Under the pieces are notes generated by a model. That model was not told where the DNA came from and ran no database searches. It saw only the letters and a program-made list of their open reading frames with translations. A DNA stretch of 64,000 nucleotides, from contig NZ_NMWU01000002.1 of the NCBI RefSeq assembly GCF_002860355.1, positions 124,001 through 188,000 on the forward strand, in the 5' to 3' direction. The first letter of the stretch is position 1, and each line of letters begins with the position of its first letter. This stretch comes from Bifidobacterium margollesii (GTDB lineage Bacteria; Actinomycetota; Actinomycetes; Actinomycetales; Bifidobacteriaceae). The position numbers and the translations under genes were made by a program. Below are positions 17,016 to 26,981 of the stretch, in pieces.

Positions 17016-19226
17016 ATGGTCGATCTGAGCGCCACCGCACTGAACCTGGACAACACCGGCGAAGGGCTTCTCTCCTACGATCCCGCCCACGACTGGCACG
17101 CCCTCAACGCCATGCTCAACCTGCACGACGATGAAGGGCGCATCCCATTCGACAGGGATCACGACGCCGTGCGCGAATACCTCAACGGCCATGTGGCGGC
17201 CAGCACCATGACCTTCGGCTCCACGGCCGAGCGGCTGCGCTATCTCATCGACAACCACTACTACAACGGCGACGTCTTCGCGCAGTACACCCCCGAGTTC
17301 CTCGACCGCATCCACGCTCACGCCGACGCCCTCGGCTTCGAATTCGGCACCTTCCTCGGCGCGTTCAAGTTCTACACCTCATACGCCCTCAAGACCTTCG
17401 ACGGCAAACGCTACCTCGAGAACTTCCAGCAGCGGGCCGTCGCCGTGGCGCTCGAACTCGCCGCCGGCGACGAAAGCCGAGCCATCGAATACGCCGACGC
17501 CATCATCTCCGGCCGATTCCAGCCCGCCACCCCCACCTTCCTCAACCTCGGCAAGGCCCAGCGCGGCGAGGCGGTGAGCTGCTTCCTCCTGCGCATCGAA
17601 GACAACATGGAATCCATCTCCCGCGGCATCAACGCGGCACTGCAGCTGAGCAAGCGCGGCGGCGGCGTCGCCCTGCTGCTGAGCAACCTGCGCGAACTCG
17701 GCGCGCCCATCAAGCACATCGAAAACCAGTCCTCCGGCGTCGTGCCGGTGATGAAACTGCTCGAAGACAGCTTCTCCTACGCCAACCAGCTCGGCGCGCG
17801 CCAAGGCGCGGGCGCCGTTTATCTTTCCGCCCACCATCCCGACATCATGCGCTTCCTCGACACCAAGCGCGAAAACGCCGACGAGAAGATCCGCATCAAA
17901 TCGCTCTCCCTCGGCGTGGTGATCCCCGACGTCACCTTCCGGCTCGCCAAGACCAAGGCGCCCATGGCGCTGTTCAGCCCCTACGACGTCGAACGCGTCT
18001 ACGGCAAGCCCTTCGCCGACATCCCGATCAGCGAGCACTACGACGAAATGGTGGCCGACGACCGCATCCGCAAGACCTACATCGACGCGCGAGAATTCTT
18101 CATGACCCTCGCCGAAATCCAATTCGAATCCGGCTACCCCTACATCGTCTTCGAAGACACCGTCAACCGCGCCAACCCCATCGACGGCCGCATCGCCATG
18201 AGCAACCTGTGCTCCGAAATCCTCCAGGTCCAGGAACCCAGCACCTACAACGCCGACCTCTCCTACGCCCACGTCGGCCGCGACGTCTCCTGCAACCTCG
18301 GCTCCCTCAACATCGCCAAGGCCATCGACGGCAGCGACGGCCACGGTCTCGCGGAAACCGTCGAAACCGCCGTCCGCGCCCTCACCGCCGTCGCCGACCG
18401 CACCTCCATCGACTCCGTCCCCTCCATCCGTCGCGCCAACGACGAAGGCCACGCCATCGGCCTCGGCCAGATGAACCTCCATGGCTTCCTCGCCCGCGAG
18501 CACATCCAGTACGGCTCCGACGAAGCCCTCGACTTCACCGACATCTACTTCATGACCGTCGCCTACCACGCCTACCGGGCCTCCCACCTCCTCGCCGTCG
18601 AACACGGCCGCCCCTTCGTCGGATTCGAGCGCTCCGCTTACGCCAGGCCCGCCGGATCCGGCAACTACTTCGACAAGTACACCGACGGCTCCCGCTCCCT
18701 CGAACCCGCGACCGAGCGCGTCCGCGACCTCTTCGCCCGCTTCGGCATCACCGTCCCCACCCGCGACGAGTGGACCGCCCTCGCCGACGCCATCCGCGCC
18801 GACGGCATCTACAACCAGAACCTTCAGGCCGTCCCGCCCACCGGATCCATCTCCTACATCAACCACTCCACCTCCTCCATCCATCCCATCGCCTCCCGCA
18901 TCGAAATCCGCAAGGAAGGTCGCACCGGCCGCGTCTACTATCCGGCCGCCTACATGACCAACGACAACATCGCCTACTATCGCGACGCCTACGAAATCGG
19001 CTGGAAGCCCATCATCGACACCTACGCGGCCGCCACCCCCCACGTCGACCAGGGACTCTCCCTCACCCTCTTCTTCCCCGACACCGCCACCACCCGTGAC
19101 ATCAACAAAGCCCAGATCTACGCCTGGAGCAAAGGCATCAAAACCCTCTACTACATCCGCATCCGTCAGGAAGCACTCGAAGGAACGGAGGTGGATGGGA
19201 CCTGCACCTACGCCTGCGTCCTATGA
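17016..19226 (+). CDS. nrdE: Class Ib ribonucleotide reductase alpha subunit NrdE
   Basis: NrdE reduces ribonucleoside diphosphates. The 736-aa protein has the usual length and lacks an N-terminal ATP cone, as class Ib enzymes do. It carries [23 protein letters not shown] (first active-site Cys), NLCSEILQV with the Asn/Cys/Glu of the active-site loop, [14 protein letters not shown] (second Cys), the paired tyrosines in KTLYYIRIR, and a C-terminal CTYAC pair that is re-reduced by NrdH or thioredoxin. ATG 17016 is chosen by family alignment; a long upstream open frame in nrdI's region is not coding. nrdF follows after a 451-bp spacer instead of the usual short gap. Confidence 0.96.
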   Translation: MVDLSATALNLDNTGEGLLSYDPAHDWHALNAMLNLHDDEGRIPFDRDHDAVREYLNGHVAASTMTFGSTAERLRYLIDNHYYNGDVFAQYTPEFLDRIHAHADALGFEFGTFLGAFKFYTSYALKTFDGKRYLENFQQRAVAVALELAAGDESRAIEYADAIISGRFQPATPTFLNLGKAQRGEAVSCFLLRIEDNMESISRGINAALQLSKRGGGVALLLSNLRELGAPIKHIENQSSGVVPVMKLLEDSFSYANQLGARQGAGAVYLSAHHPDIMRFLDTKRENADEKIRIKSLSLGVVIPDVTFRLAKTKAPMALFSPYDVERVYGKPFADIPISEHYDEMVADDRIRKTYIDAREFFMTLAEIQFESGYPYIVFEDTVNRANPIDGRIAMSNLCSEILQVQEPSTYNADLSYAHVGRDVSCNLGSLNIAKAIDGSDGHGLAETVETAVRALTAVADRTSIDSVPSIRRANDEGHAIGLGQMNLHGFLAREHIQYGSDEALDFTDIYFMTVAYHAYRASHLLAVEHGRPFVGFERSAYARPAGSGNYFDKYTDGSRSLEPATERVRDLFARFGITVPTRDEWTALADAIRADGIYNQNLQAVPPTGSISYINHSTSSIHPIASRIEIRKEGRTGRVYYPAAYMTNDNIAYYRDAYEIGWKPIIDTYAAATPHVDQGLSLTLFFPDTATTRDINKAQIYAWSKGIKTLYYIRIRQEALEGTEVDGTCTYACVL

Positions 19227-19233
19227 GCCCCGA

Positions 19234-19341
19234 ATGAAAACCGCAGGATGGAGCGTCATGCGCACGGCCGGGGATTCGACGTACCTTCGTACGCCTTCAT
19301 CCCCTGCCGCACACATGCCGCACGCATCCTGCGGTTTTCAT
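19234..19341. repeat. Large imperfect hairpin element after nrdE
   Basis: Perfect 17-bp ends (19234-19250 with 19325-19341) continue into an imperfect inner stem and a CGTACCTTCGTACG tip. The whole 108-bp segment can fold into one hairpin on either strand. It begins 8 bp after the nrdE stop. It could attenuate nrdE-nrdF transcripts or be a mobile palindromic unit. Confidence 0.8.
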
Positions 19342-19389
19342 GAGAGCGTCGCCGGCGTTGCGGCAGGCTCGACGCACCTTCGGGTGCGC

Positions 19390-19438
19390 TTGGCTTCCCC
19401 GGGATCGGGGGAGCTGGCCGCCGGAGGCGGACTGAGGA
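19390..19438. repeat. Diverged palindromic repeat unit (GGCTTCCCC type)
   Basis: A CTTCCCC...GGGGGAG hairpin is followed by GCTGGCCGCCGGAGGCGGACTGAGG. This matches the units at 1-48 and 291-338 in layout but is diverged. It sits in the middle of the nrdE-nrdF spacer. Confidence 0.7.
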
Positions 19439-19456
19439 GGTCGACCGAACGAAGCC

Positions 19457-19526
19457 GGCCTCACAACTCGCGTCGCGGGCGTCGAAAACGGCCGATTCGC
19501 CACCGAAAAACACGAGTTGTGAGGCC
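19457..19526. repeat. 70-bp inverted-repeat element before nrdF
   Basis: The 14-bp perfect arms GGCCTCACAACTCG (19457-19470) and CGAGTTGTGAGGCC (19513-19526) enclose 42 bp. This is the third palindromic insertion in the spacer. The remainder of 19227-19577 shows no gene. Confidence 0.8.
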
Positions 19527-19577
19527 GCCCATACGCACGCATCCAAAACACCAACCGCAAAAGGAGCTCCAAACCCA

Positions 19578-20670
<1,093 letters not shown>

Positions 20671-20793
20671 GGTTTGCGGCGATCCCGGCATTGCGCGACA
20701 CGCCGAATGCGCGCCGGTTTGCGCGATCCGGGATTGTGTGATTAGATACTCAAGTTGCCGAAAACGAGACAGCTTCTCGGGTCGGTGATGACT

Positions 20794-20875
20794 GGCGGAT
20801 TTCCCAAGCGGTCAAAGGGAGCTGACTGTAAATCAGCCGCTTCGTGCTTCAGTGGTTCGAATCCACTATCCGCCA
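20794..20875 (+). tRNA. tRNA-Tyr (GTA)
   Basis: The class II tRNA folds with GGCGGAT/ATCCGCC acceptor arms. Its anticodon is GTA in CTGTAAA, it has a long variable arm, and the T-loop is GGTTCGAATCC. A is the discriminator base and no CCA is encoded. Confidence 0.95.
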
Positions 20876-20876
20876 C

Positions 20877-20948
<72 letters not shown>

Positions 20949-20953
20949 CTCAT

Positions 20954-21027
20954 GGCGGGGTAGCTCAGCTGGTTAGAGCGTACGACTCATAATCGTAAGG
21001 TCAAGAGTTCGAGTCTCTTCCTCGCTA
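20954..21027 (+). tRNA. tRNA-Met (CAT), elongator
   Basis: The acceptor GGCGGGG pairs with CCTCGCT through two G-U pairs. The anticodon arm is TACGA-CTCATAA-TCGTA and the T-arm contains GTTCGAGTC. It is the elongator type because the first pair is present and the anticodon stem lacks the three G-C pairs of initiators. Confidence 0.92.
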
Positions 21028-21074
21028 CAAGACGTCGGACAATTCCGGCGGGCAATCTACTACAGAGGTGAATG

Positions 21075-21242
21075 ATGGCAAAAAGCGCCGATATCCGTCC
21101 CGGCATCACGCTGGCCTGCACCGAGTGCAAGGAGCGTAACTACATTACGACCAAGAATCGTCGTAACACTCCTGATCGTCTTGAGCTCAAGAAGTTCTGC
21201 GCACGCTGCGGCAAGCAGACCGTGCACCGCGAGACCCGCTGA
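21075..21242 (+). CDS. rpmG: 50S ribosomal protein L33
   Basis: The 55-aa protein has two zinc-ribbon CxxC pairs ([11 protein letters not shown] and [10 protein letters not shown]), so it is the zinc-binding C+ form of L33. It also carries the [18 protein letters not shown] core. GAGGTG precedes the ATG at 21075. It follows the three tRNAs and probably shares their transcript, ending at the terminator at 21272. Confidence 0.97.
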   Translation: MAKSADIRPGITLACTECKERNYITTKNRRNTPDRLELKKFCARCGKQTVHRETR

Positions 21243-21271
21243 GTCTCCGCAGAGCATCTGCATAAACGTCA

Positions 21272-21298
21272 AACCCGACCCATGCGGTCGGGTTTTTT
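21272..21298 (+). terminator. Rho-independent terminator of the tRNA-rpmG unit
   Basis: AACCCGACC (21272-21280) pairs with GGTCGGGTT (21286-21294) across a 5-nt loop and is followed by a T-run. Confidence 0.92.
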
Positions 21299-21396
21299 GT
21301 TTTTTCCGGTCATCATTGGCAGAAACGTTCATGTACGCCCCGAAAATGGTCTCCTGATGAGCCGTTTTACCAAGTAAGGGAAATCAGGAGACGGGA

Positions 21397-21492
21397 GGGA
21401 CGGCATCGGGTGGCCGACCGTAGGCTAGCGGCCGGCTCGCCCGGCCGTGGGGCCGAACGGCCTTGAGTGTGTCGGCCGCCCGGTGCCGTCCC
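21397..21492 (+). ncRNA. Long structured leader RNA candidate upstream of murB
   Basis: Bases 21397-21418 pair with 21471-21492 as a 22-bp stem with no bulge, using 20 Watson-Crick and two G-U pairs when read as plus-strand RNA. The 52-nt interior contains further GGCCG/CGGCC hairpins. The G-U pairs occur only in plus-strand RNA, which is the murB-sense direction. It lies 81 bp before the murB start. No known riboswitch class is recognised, and part of the interior resembles the GGCCGAC repeats found elsewhere in the window. Confidence 0.45.
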
Positions 21493-21573
21493 GACCCAGG
21501 CGAAGCGCATCGAATCCCGCTCCGATGCGACGCATGCATTGGCGATGCAGTGCATGCAGTATGGTGGGGCCTT

Positions 21574-22779
21574 ATGAGCACTCCGAGTTTTGCAGATCTC
21601 ACCACCATTGGCGTCGGCGGCCCCATCGCCCGTTTCGTCGAGCCGGATTCCCGCGTGGGCGTGATCGAGGCCGTGACCGATGCGGACGAGAAGGGCCTGC
21701 CGCTGTGTGTGATCGGCGGGGGATCGAATCTGCTGGCGTCGGACGAACCGTTCATGGGTGTGGTGGTGCGCGACGCCCGCCGTACCATCTCCGTGCCCGA
21801 CGAGGTGGCTCCCGTGGAGGGGGAGGATCGTACCGTGCATGTCAATGCGGAGGCGGGTGCCAACTGGGATGATCTCGTCGAGTTCTGCGTGCGTCTCGGC
21901 CTTGAGGGCGTGGAGGGGCTTTCCGGCATTCCCGGCACGGTGGGAGCGTCCGTGGTGCAGAACATCGGAGCCTACGGTCAGGAGGTCGGCACCAGCGTCG
22001 ACACCGTGGAGGTGTGGGATCGCAGGACCCTGAAGGTCGAGGAGCTTTCCGCCAGTCAGCTGGGCTTCGGCTACCGCACGTCCGCGTTGAAGACCAGCAT
22101 GTATGCGGCGCCGGCCACGCCGGCCGACGAGTTCTTCCCCACACCCCGGTACGTGGTGCTGTCGGTCACGTTCGCTTTGCGGCATAGCGCCACCGGTGTG
22201 GTGAACTTCCCCCAGCTGGCGAAGGCGCTGAACGTGCAGCTCGGTGATCGGATGGCAACCGCGGTGATCCGTGAAACCGTGCTGAAGGTGCGTGCGTCGA
22301 AGGGCATGCTGGAGGATCCGAACCGCTACTACAACGAGTGGATGCGCGATACGAAGAAGCCGGAGAACGTGGAGGCGGCGTTCGGAGGCCTGTACGCGGC
22401 CACCGGCTCTCTGGACCGTGACTGGAACCGTCATTCCTGCGGCAGTTTCTTCATGAACCCGCAGCTGACGGTGGAGAAGGCGGCGGCTCTGCCAGACGAC
22501 GCCCCGAGGTTCGACGTCACGCTGCCCGACGGCACGCCCGGCGTCAAGACGTCCGCCGCCTGGCTGATCGACCACGCGGGATTCCACAAGGGATTCGGCG
22601 TGGATGAGAACGCGCCGGCCACGCTCTCCACACTGCACACGCTGGCCCTGACGAACCGCGGCGACGCCACCGCCGAGGATGTGGTCCGGCTCGCCCGCAC
22701 CGTGCAGAACGGCGTCGAACGGGCCTTCGGCGTGCGGCTGGTGCCGGAACCGGTGTGCGTGGGACTTGATCTGCGGTGA
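21574..22779 (+). CDS. murB: UDP-N-acetylenolpyruvoylglucosamine reductase
   Basis: MurB reduces UDP-GlcNAc-enolpyruvate to UDP-MurNAc with FAD and NADPH in peptidoglycan precursor synthesis. The 401-aa protein has the FAD-binding region TTIGVGGPIARFVEP and VIGGGSNLLASDEPF, the catalytic region GLEGVEGLSGIPGTVGASVVQNIGAYGQEVGT, GYRTSALKT, and the SCGSFFMNP motif with the active-site Ser. The C-terminus has AAWLIDHAGFHKGFGV. ATG 21574 with GGGGC upstream is chosen; the open frame extends to 21463 without conserved sequence. Confidence 0.95.
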   Translation: MSTPSFADLTTIGVGGPIARFVEPDSRVGVIEAVTDADEKGLPLCVIGGGSNLLASDEPFMGVVVRDARRTISVPDEVAPVEGEDRTVHVNAEAGANWDDLVEFCVRLGLEGVEGLSGIPGTVGASVVQNIGAYGQEVGTSVDTVEVWDRRTLKVEELSASQLGFGYRTSALKTSMYAAPATPADEFFPTPRYVVLSVTFALRHSATGVVNFPQLAKALNVQLGDRMATAVIRETVLKVRASKGMLEDPNRYYNEWMRDTKKPENVEAAFGGLYAATGSLDRDWNRHSCGSFFMNPQLTVEKAAALPDDAPRFDVTLPDGTPGVKTSAAWLIDHAGFHKGFGVDENAPATLSTLHTLALTNRGDATAEDVVRLARTVQNGVERAFGVRLVPEPVCVGLDLR

Positions 22780-22868
22780 TTTCGTATTCGCGTGACCTCA
22801 TGGACTTGGCATAGTCACATTCATTGTCTATCCTCTTCAAAGGCTGTACCCGATGAGGAGAAGAACCT

Positions 22869-24374
22869 ATGAATCTATTGAGGACCAAGACGGTCGAGCA
22901 GACCATCGCCGAGACCGACGAGGCCGACCGCAAACTGAAGCGTAATCTCAAATGGTGGGATCTCGCCATCATGGGTGTGGCCGTCGCCGTGGGTGCGGGC
23001 ATCTTCTCCGTGGGCGCGCAGGCCGCCGCGTATCACGCCGGCCCGGCCGTGATCCTCAGCTTCATCATCGCCGGCATCGTCTGCGGCGCGGCCGTGATGT
23101 GCTATGCGGAGTTCGCGTCGATGATCCCCGTGGCCGGTTCCGCCTACACGTTCACCTACACCACCGTCGGCGAGATCGTCGCATGGATCATCGGCTGGGA
23201 TCTGATCCTCGAAATGCTGATGGCCGGTTCGGTGATCTCCAAATACTGGGGTGTGTATCTCAATGATTTCTTCCGGCTGATGGGCTGGAATCTCAATACG
23301 AACGTCCAGATCGGATCGTTCGTGCTCGACGTGGCGCCGATCATCATCGTCGCGTTCTTCACCACGCTGCTCGTCTTCGGCACCAGGCTCGGCGCCCGAG
23401 TGGACGGCGCGATGACCGTGCTGAAGATCGCCATCGTGTTCTTCGTCGTGATCGTCGGATTCTTCTACGTCAAGGCCTCCAACTTCACGCCGTTCATCCC
23501 GCCGAGCCAGCCGGCCGACACCGTGCAGACCGCATCCAGCGAGGTCACCGGCATCTGGGCGCAGCCGCTGTGGCAGTGGGCCACCGGCATGACCCCGTCG
23601 ATCTACGGCATCCCCGGCATCCTGTCCGGCGCGGCCCTCGTGTTCTTCGCGTTCATCGGTTTCGACGTGGTGGCCACCGCCGCCGAGGAGACCGACAATC
23701 CGAAAAAGTCCGTGCCGCTGGGCATCGGCATCGGCATGCTGCTGATCATCATCATGTACGTGGCCGTGGCCGTCGTCACCACCGGCATGGTCTCCTACCG
23801 GGATCTCGCCAAGGCCGACAGCCCGTCGCTCGCCACCGCGTTCGAACTGGTCGGCGCGAACTGGGCGGCAAAGATCATCAGCTTCGGCATCGTGCTGGGT
23901 CTGGCCACCGTGGTCATGGTGCTGCTGCTCGGACTCACCCGCATCGTGTTCGCCATGAGCCGCGACGGTTTGCTGCCCCGAGGCCTGTCGAAGACCGGCG
24001 TTCACGGCACGCCGGCCATGCTGCAGATCGTCTGCGGCGTGATCGTGGCTCTCGTCGCCGCGTTCTTCGACATCGGCGTGCTGTCCGACATGGTGAACAT
24101 CGGCACCCTGTCCGCGTTCACGCTGGTGGCCATCTCCATTCCGATCATGCGCCGCAAGCGCCCCGACCTCAAGCGTTCGTTCACCATGCCCGGCAACCCG
24201 TGGGTGCCGATCCTGATCGGTCTGGCGAACCTGTGGCTGATGCTGAACCTCACCGTGCTCACCTGGGCCCGGTTCGTGGTGTGGCTGATCGTCGGCTTCA
24301 TCATCTACTTCGTCTACGGATACCGGCATTCCCGTCTGGGGTTGAACCAGCTCAAGGGCGACATCGTCGAATAG
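22869..24374 (+). CDS. APC-family amino acid permease (cationic amino acid transporter type)
   Basis: The 501-aa inner-membrane transporter has about 12 membrane helices. It begins TIAETDEADRKLKRNLKWWDLAIMGVAVAVGAGIFSVGAQAA, the conserved APC motif in helix 1, and continues with CYAEFASMIPVAGSAYTFTYTTVGEIVAWIIGWDLILEM. The helix 6 region has FFAFIGFDVVATAAEETDNPKKSVPLGI, typical of the CAT/YfnA subfamily. GAGGAG precedes the ATG. The substrate is probably a cationic or neutral amino acid but cannot be assigned by eye. Confidence 0.92.
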   Translation: MNLLRTKTVEQTIAETDEADRKLKRNLKWWDLAIMGVAVAVGAGIFSVGAQAAAYHAGPAVILSFIIAGIVCGAAVMCYAEFASMIPVAGSAYTFTYTTVGEIVAWIIGWDLILEMLMAGSVISKYWGVYLNDFFRLMGWNLNTNVQIGSFVLDVAPIIIVAFFTTLLVFGTRLGARVDGAMTVLKIAIVFFVVIVGFFYVKASNFTPFIPPSQPADTVQTASSEVTGIWAQPLWQWATGMTPSIYGIPGILSGAALVFFAFIGFDVVATAAEETDNPKKSVPLGIGIGMLLIIIMYVAVAVVTTGMVSYRDLAKADSPSLATAFELVGANWAAKIISFGIVLGLATVVMVLLLGLTRIVFAMSRDGLLPRGLSKTGVHGTPAMLQIVCGVIVALVAAFFDIGVLSDMVNIGTLSAFTLVAISIPIMRRKRPDLKRSFTMPGNPWVPILIGLANLWLMLNLTVLTWARFVVWLIVGFIIYFVYGYRHSRLGLNQLKGDIVE

Positions 24375-24515
24375 CCGGAGTCGCGTCGCTGTTGTGGGGG
24401 CGGCGTAGACTGACGACCAGTATGCGAAACGCCGCGGGAAGCGGTGGAGGCCCGGTGGCAGGCGGCGGCGCGAGTCGAAGACCCCGCCGGGTGATGATGC
24501 AAGGAGGATCGAACT

Positions 24516-24839
24516 ATGCCGTATGTTGTGGCTCAGCCCTGTGTGGACGTGAAGGACAAGGCCTGCGTGGACGAATGCCCGGTGGACTGCATCTACGAAG
24601 GTCCGCGCACGCTGTACATCAACCCGAACGAGTGCGTCGACTGCGGCGCCTGCGAGCCGGTCTGCCCCACCGAGGCCATCTTCTACGAGGATGATCTGCC
24701 CGAGGAGTGGTCCTGGTACAAGGACGCCGCGGTGGACTTCTTCGCCGCGGTGGGCGATCAGGGCGGGGCCTCCGGCTTCGGTGAGATCGACCACGATCAG
24801 GCGCAGGTGGCCGCTCTGCCTCCGCAGAATCAGGGCTGA
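24516..24839 (+). CDS. fdxA: Seven-iron ferredoxin FdxA
   Basis: The 107-aa protein begins [28 protein letters not shown], followed by [23 protein letters not shown]. The cysteine spacing matches actinobacterial 7Fe ferredoxins with one [3Fe-4S] and one [4Fe-4S] cluster. AAGGAGGA precedes the ATG. fdxA directly upstream of dapC is a conserved actinobacterial pair. Confidence 0.95.
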   Translation: MPYVVAQPCVDVKDKACVDECPVDCIYEGPRTLYINPNECVDCGACEPVCPTEAIFYEDDLPEEWSWYKDAAVDFFAAVGDQGGASGFGEIDHDQAQVAALPPQNQG

Positions 24840-24900
24840 TCGCCGACGTCGGCCGGCATCGGCACGGTATTGGCTGATATCGATCGGCAACGAGACGCGG

Positions 24901-24934
24901 ACTCCCCATCCCGGATATGGGTATGGGGAGTTTT
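24901..24934 (+). terminator. Rho-independent terminator of fdxA
   Basis: ACTCCCCAT (24901-24909) pairs with ATGGGGAGT (24923-24931), with inner CCC/GGG pairs, and is followed by TTTT. dapC therefore probably has its own promoter. Confidence 0.8.
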
Positions 24935-24962
24935 CCGTATGAGGGACGGGACATCGTCCACA

Positions 24963-25035
24963 TGGCACTGTCCGTATAAGAGGTATTTGCCCATATAAGG
25001 GGCACTGTCCGTATAGGGGGCACTGCCCATAAAGG
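24963..25035. repeat. 18-bp tandem repeat, four imperfect units, upstream of dapC
   Basis: The units start at 24963, 24981 (19 bp), 25000 and 25018. They share the pattern GGCACTGTCCGTATAAGG. The array ends 19 bp before the dapC start and so forms its leader or promoter region. The phased CACTG...CCGTATA motif could be a multi-site operator, or a slippage product. Confidence 0.85.
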
Positions 25036-25054
25036 GGATCGGAAGGAATCGAAC

Positions 25055-26188
25055 GTGGGATTTGCACCATTCAGCACGCCATACGACTGGTCGCGGCTCG
25101 CCGCCGCGAAGAAGACGGCCGCGCGGCATCCGGACGGCATGATCGACCTGTCCATCGGATCGCCGGTCGACGCCGTACCGGATTCGGTGCGACGGGCGCT
25201 CGCCGACGCGGCGAACGATCCGAACGCCTACGGGTATCCGGTCACCCGCGGTACCGAGAGTCTGCGGGCCGAGATCGTGGGCTGGTTCCTGCGTGCCCGC
25301 GGGGTTGATCTCACGGCATTGCACGCCGGCGTGATTCCGACGCAGGGCTCCAAGGAGGCCGTGTCGCTGATGGCTAGCCTGCTGGGTCTGGGGGAGGGCG
25401 ACGTGGTGGTTCAGCCGCGCGTGTCGTACCCCACTTATGAGATCGGCACTCAGTTGGCCGGGGCGAGCGCGCTCAAGGTCGATGTGGCGGACTTCGAATC
25501 CTGGGTGAACGTGCCGGGTGTGCGGATGATCTGGGTGAATTCGCCGTCGAACCCGACCGGTGAGGTGCTGGACGCCGAGCAGCTGCGCGGGATCGTTGCG
25601 GCGGCCAGGCGGATCGGTGCCGTGGTGGTGTCTGATGAATGCTATGCGCTGATGGACTGGCGGGGCGAAGGCGGGAACGGTTGCTCCGCCACGCCGTGCA
25701 TTTTGTCTCCCGAGGTGTGCGGGGGCTCCGCGAACGGTCTGCTGTGCCTGTATTCGCTGAGCAAGCAGTCGAATATGGCGGGATATCGTACAGCGCTGAT
25801 CGCCGGGGACGATGATCTGCTGGCTCCCATGCTCAACGTTCGCAAGCAGATCGGTCAGATCATCTCCGGGCCATGTCAGGCCGCGATGGTCGCCGGGCTT
25901 CGGGACATGGAAGCGGTGGCGACGCAGCGGAACCGGTATCGTCGGCGTCTGGAGACGCTGGTGCGCGGACTGCGCGCGGCCGGATATGACGCCGCGATGC
26001 CGCAGGGTGCGCTGTACGTGTGGGTGAGGTCGAAGTCCGGGGATTGCTGGACTGACATCGACGATCTGGCGAATCTGGGCATCATCGTCAGCCCGGGGGA
26101 GTTCTACGGCGACCCGGCGTATCTGCGGGTCTCCTCCACGGCGAGCGACGAAGCCATCCGGACCGCCGCCACGCGACTCGGCGCCTAG
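25055..26188 (+). CDS. dapC: Succinyldiaminopimelate transaminase (DapC type)
   Basis: This class I/II aminotransferase has 377 aa. It has IDLSIGSPVDAVPDSVRRAL, an AYGYPVTRGTESLR substrate region, VNSPSNPTGEVLDAEQL, VVVSDECYALMDW (PLP Asp) and the PLP lysine in YSLSKQSNMAGYRTALI. The fdxA-dapC order supports a role in lysine/diaminopimelate synthesis rather than another aminotransferase activity. The start is GTG at 25055 with GGAAGGA upstream. Confidence 0.85.
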   Translation: MGFAPFSTPYDWSRLAAAKKTAARHPDGMIDLSIGSPVDAVPDSVRRALADAANDPNAYGYPVTRGTESLRAEIVGWFLRARGVDLTALHAGVIPTQGSKEAVSLMASLLGLGEGDVVVQPRVSYPTYEIGTQLAGASALKVDVADFESWVNVPGVRMIWVNSPSNPTGEVLDAEQLRGIVAAARRIGAVVVSDECYALMDWRGEGGNGCSATPCILSPEVCGGSANGLLCLYSLSKQSNMAGYRTALIAGDDDLLAPMLNVRKQIGQIISGPCQAAMVAGLRDMEAVATQRNRYRRRLETLVRGLRAAGYDAAMPQGALYVWVRSKSGDCWTDIDDLANLGIIVSPGEFYGDPAYLRVSSTASDEAIRTAATRLGA

Positions 26189-26189
26189 T

Positions 26190-26225
26190 GTCACCAGGCC
26201 GGCGTAGCCGACCGGATGAGGTGAC
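26190..26225. repeat. Diverged palindromic repeat, hairpin after dapC
   Basis: GTCACC/GGTGAC ends (26190-26195, 26220-26225) enclose a GCCGGCGTAGCCGACCGGATGAG stretch resembling the dispersed repeat units. It lies between convergent dapC and the HIT gene. The following 100 bp hold short CCGACTAAT iterations and no gene. Confidence 0.5.
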
Positions 26226-26332
26226 GGGCGGAGCTTCCAAGGCATGGTGAGCCTTGGCCTGATGGCCTAGGCCGACGCCCCGCCCATGCGACCGTAATCC
26301 GACTATTACGACTAATCCGACTAATCCGACGA

Positions 26333-26755
26333 CTACAGGTTGGCGACGATGGCCTTGGCCATCTCGTCATACTCTTCTTCGGTCAGATGAACGCGATCGG
26401 GGTTCATGGCGAAGGTGCCGCCCCATTCGAACTCGTCGTCCCGGTACTTCGGCACCAGATGGAAATGCAGATGGTGTCCGGTGTCGCCGTATGCGCCGTA
26501 GTTCACCTTGTCGGGGTGGAAGGTGGCGTGCACGGCCTTGGCCACGCGGTCCACATCGTCGAAGAAGGCGTCGCGGTCCTCCTTGCTCAGTTCCACGATT
26601 TCGGAGACATGATGCTTCGAGGCCACGATCACACGGCCCTTATGGCTCTGCTCCTTGAACAATACGACCTTGCTGGCCGGCAGTTCGTAGATCTTGATGC
26701 CGAAGGCGTCCAGCGCCGGGCCTTCGTCGCAGTATGCACAAGCTTCGTTGCTCAT
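26333..26755 (-). CDS. HIT family protein
   Basis: The 140-aa protein begins with CAYCDEG, then AFGIKIYELPASKVVLFKEQSHKGRVIVASKHHVSEIVELS, and has the histidine triad HHLHFHLVPKY near residues 104-114. HIT proteins hydrolyse nucleotide-phosphate linkages (AMP-lysine, dinucleoside polyphosphates); the substrate is not known here. ATG 26755 follows AAAGGA and excludes a longer N-terminus without family residues. The gene is divergent from uxaC and convergent with dapC. Confidence 0.92.
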   Translation of the reverse strand: MSNEACAYCDEGPALDAFGIKIYELPASKVVLFKEQSHKGRVIVASKHHVSEIVELSKEDRDAFFDDVDRVAKAVHATFHPDKVNYGAYGDTGHHLHFHLVPKYRDDEFEWGGTFAMNPDRVHLTEEEYDEMAKAIVANL

Positions 26756-26815
26756 AGGAGAATCCTTTCTGTAGTGCGTCTTCAACGTATCCCCGTCGGC
26801 CGCAGGTCAAACGAA

Positions 26816-26890
26816 TTGTTGCCAGCGTTTGCAGTGTTTATACGCACGTTCTGACGACTTTTCCGAAAGATCGGCAAACGATGGCAACAA
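26816..26890. promoter_or_regulatory. Inverted pair of LacI-type operator-like sites upstream of uxaC
   Basis: TTGTTGCCAGCGTTTGC (26816-26832) and GCAAACGATGGCAACAA (26874-26890) are inverted copies with one mismatch. Each contains a CG-centred half-palindrome resembling TGCAAACGTTTGCA-type LacI-family sites. The CG centres are 53 bp apart, about five helical turns, which would suit DNA looping. They lie between the HIT and uxaC genes, so control of uxaC is the natural inference. No regulator gene is present in the window. Confidence 0.6.
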
Positions 26891-26981
26891 AAAATAGTGA
26901 TTTGCGTCACTCTTCATAGAGTTCAAAGTGAACGAGCTGTGAAGCAGCTTGTACGTGACGGTACCAAAGGAGGTAACCACC

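Noticed and set aside
17379-19043. A 554-codon minus-strand frame opposite nrdE
   Set aside because: The sequence is almost only Val, Gly, Asp and Glu, typical of an antisense shadow; nrdE on the plus strand is certain.
24422-24494. Possible small ORF before fdxA
   Set aside because: It has no Shine-Dalgarno, reads a Gly/Arg-rich noncoding stretch and runs into fdxA in another frame.
24963-25035. 18-bp repeats considered as a CRISPR or origin iterons
   Set aside because: Units are directly adjacent with no spacers, imperfect, and there is no replication gene beside them.
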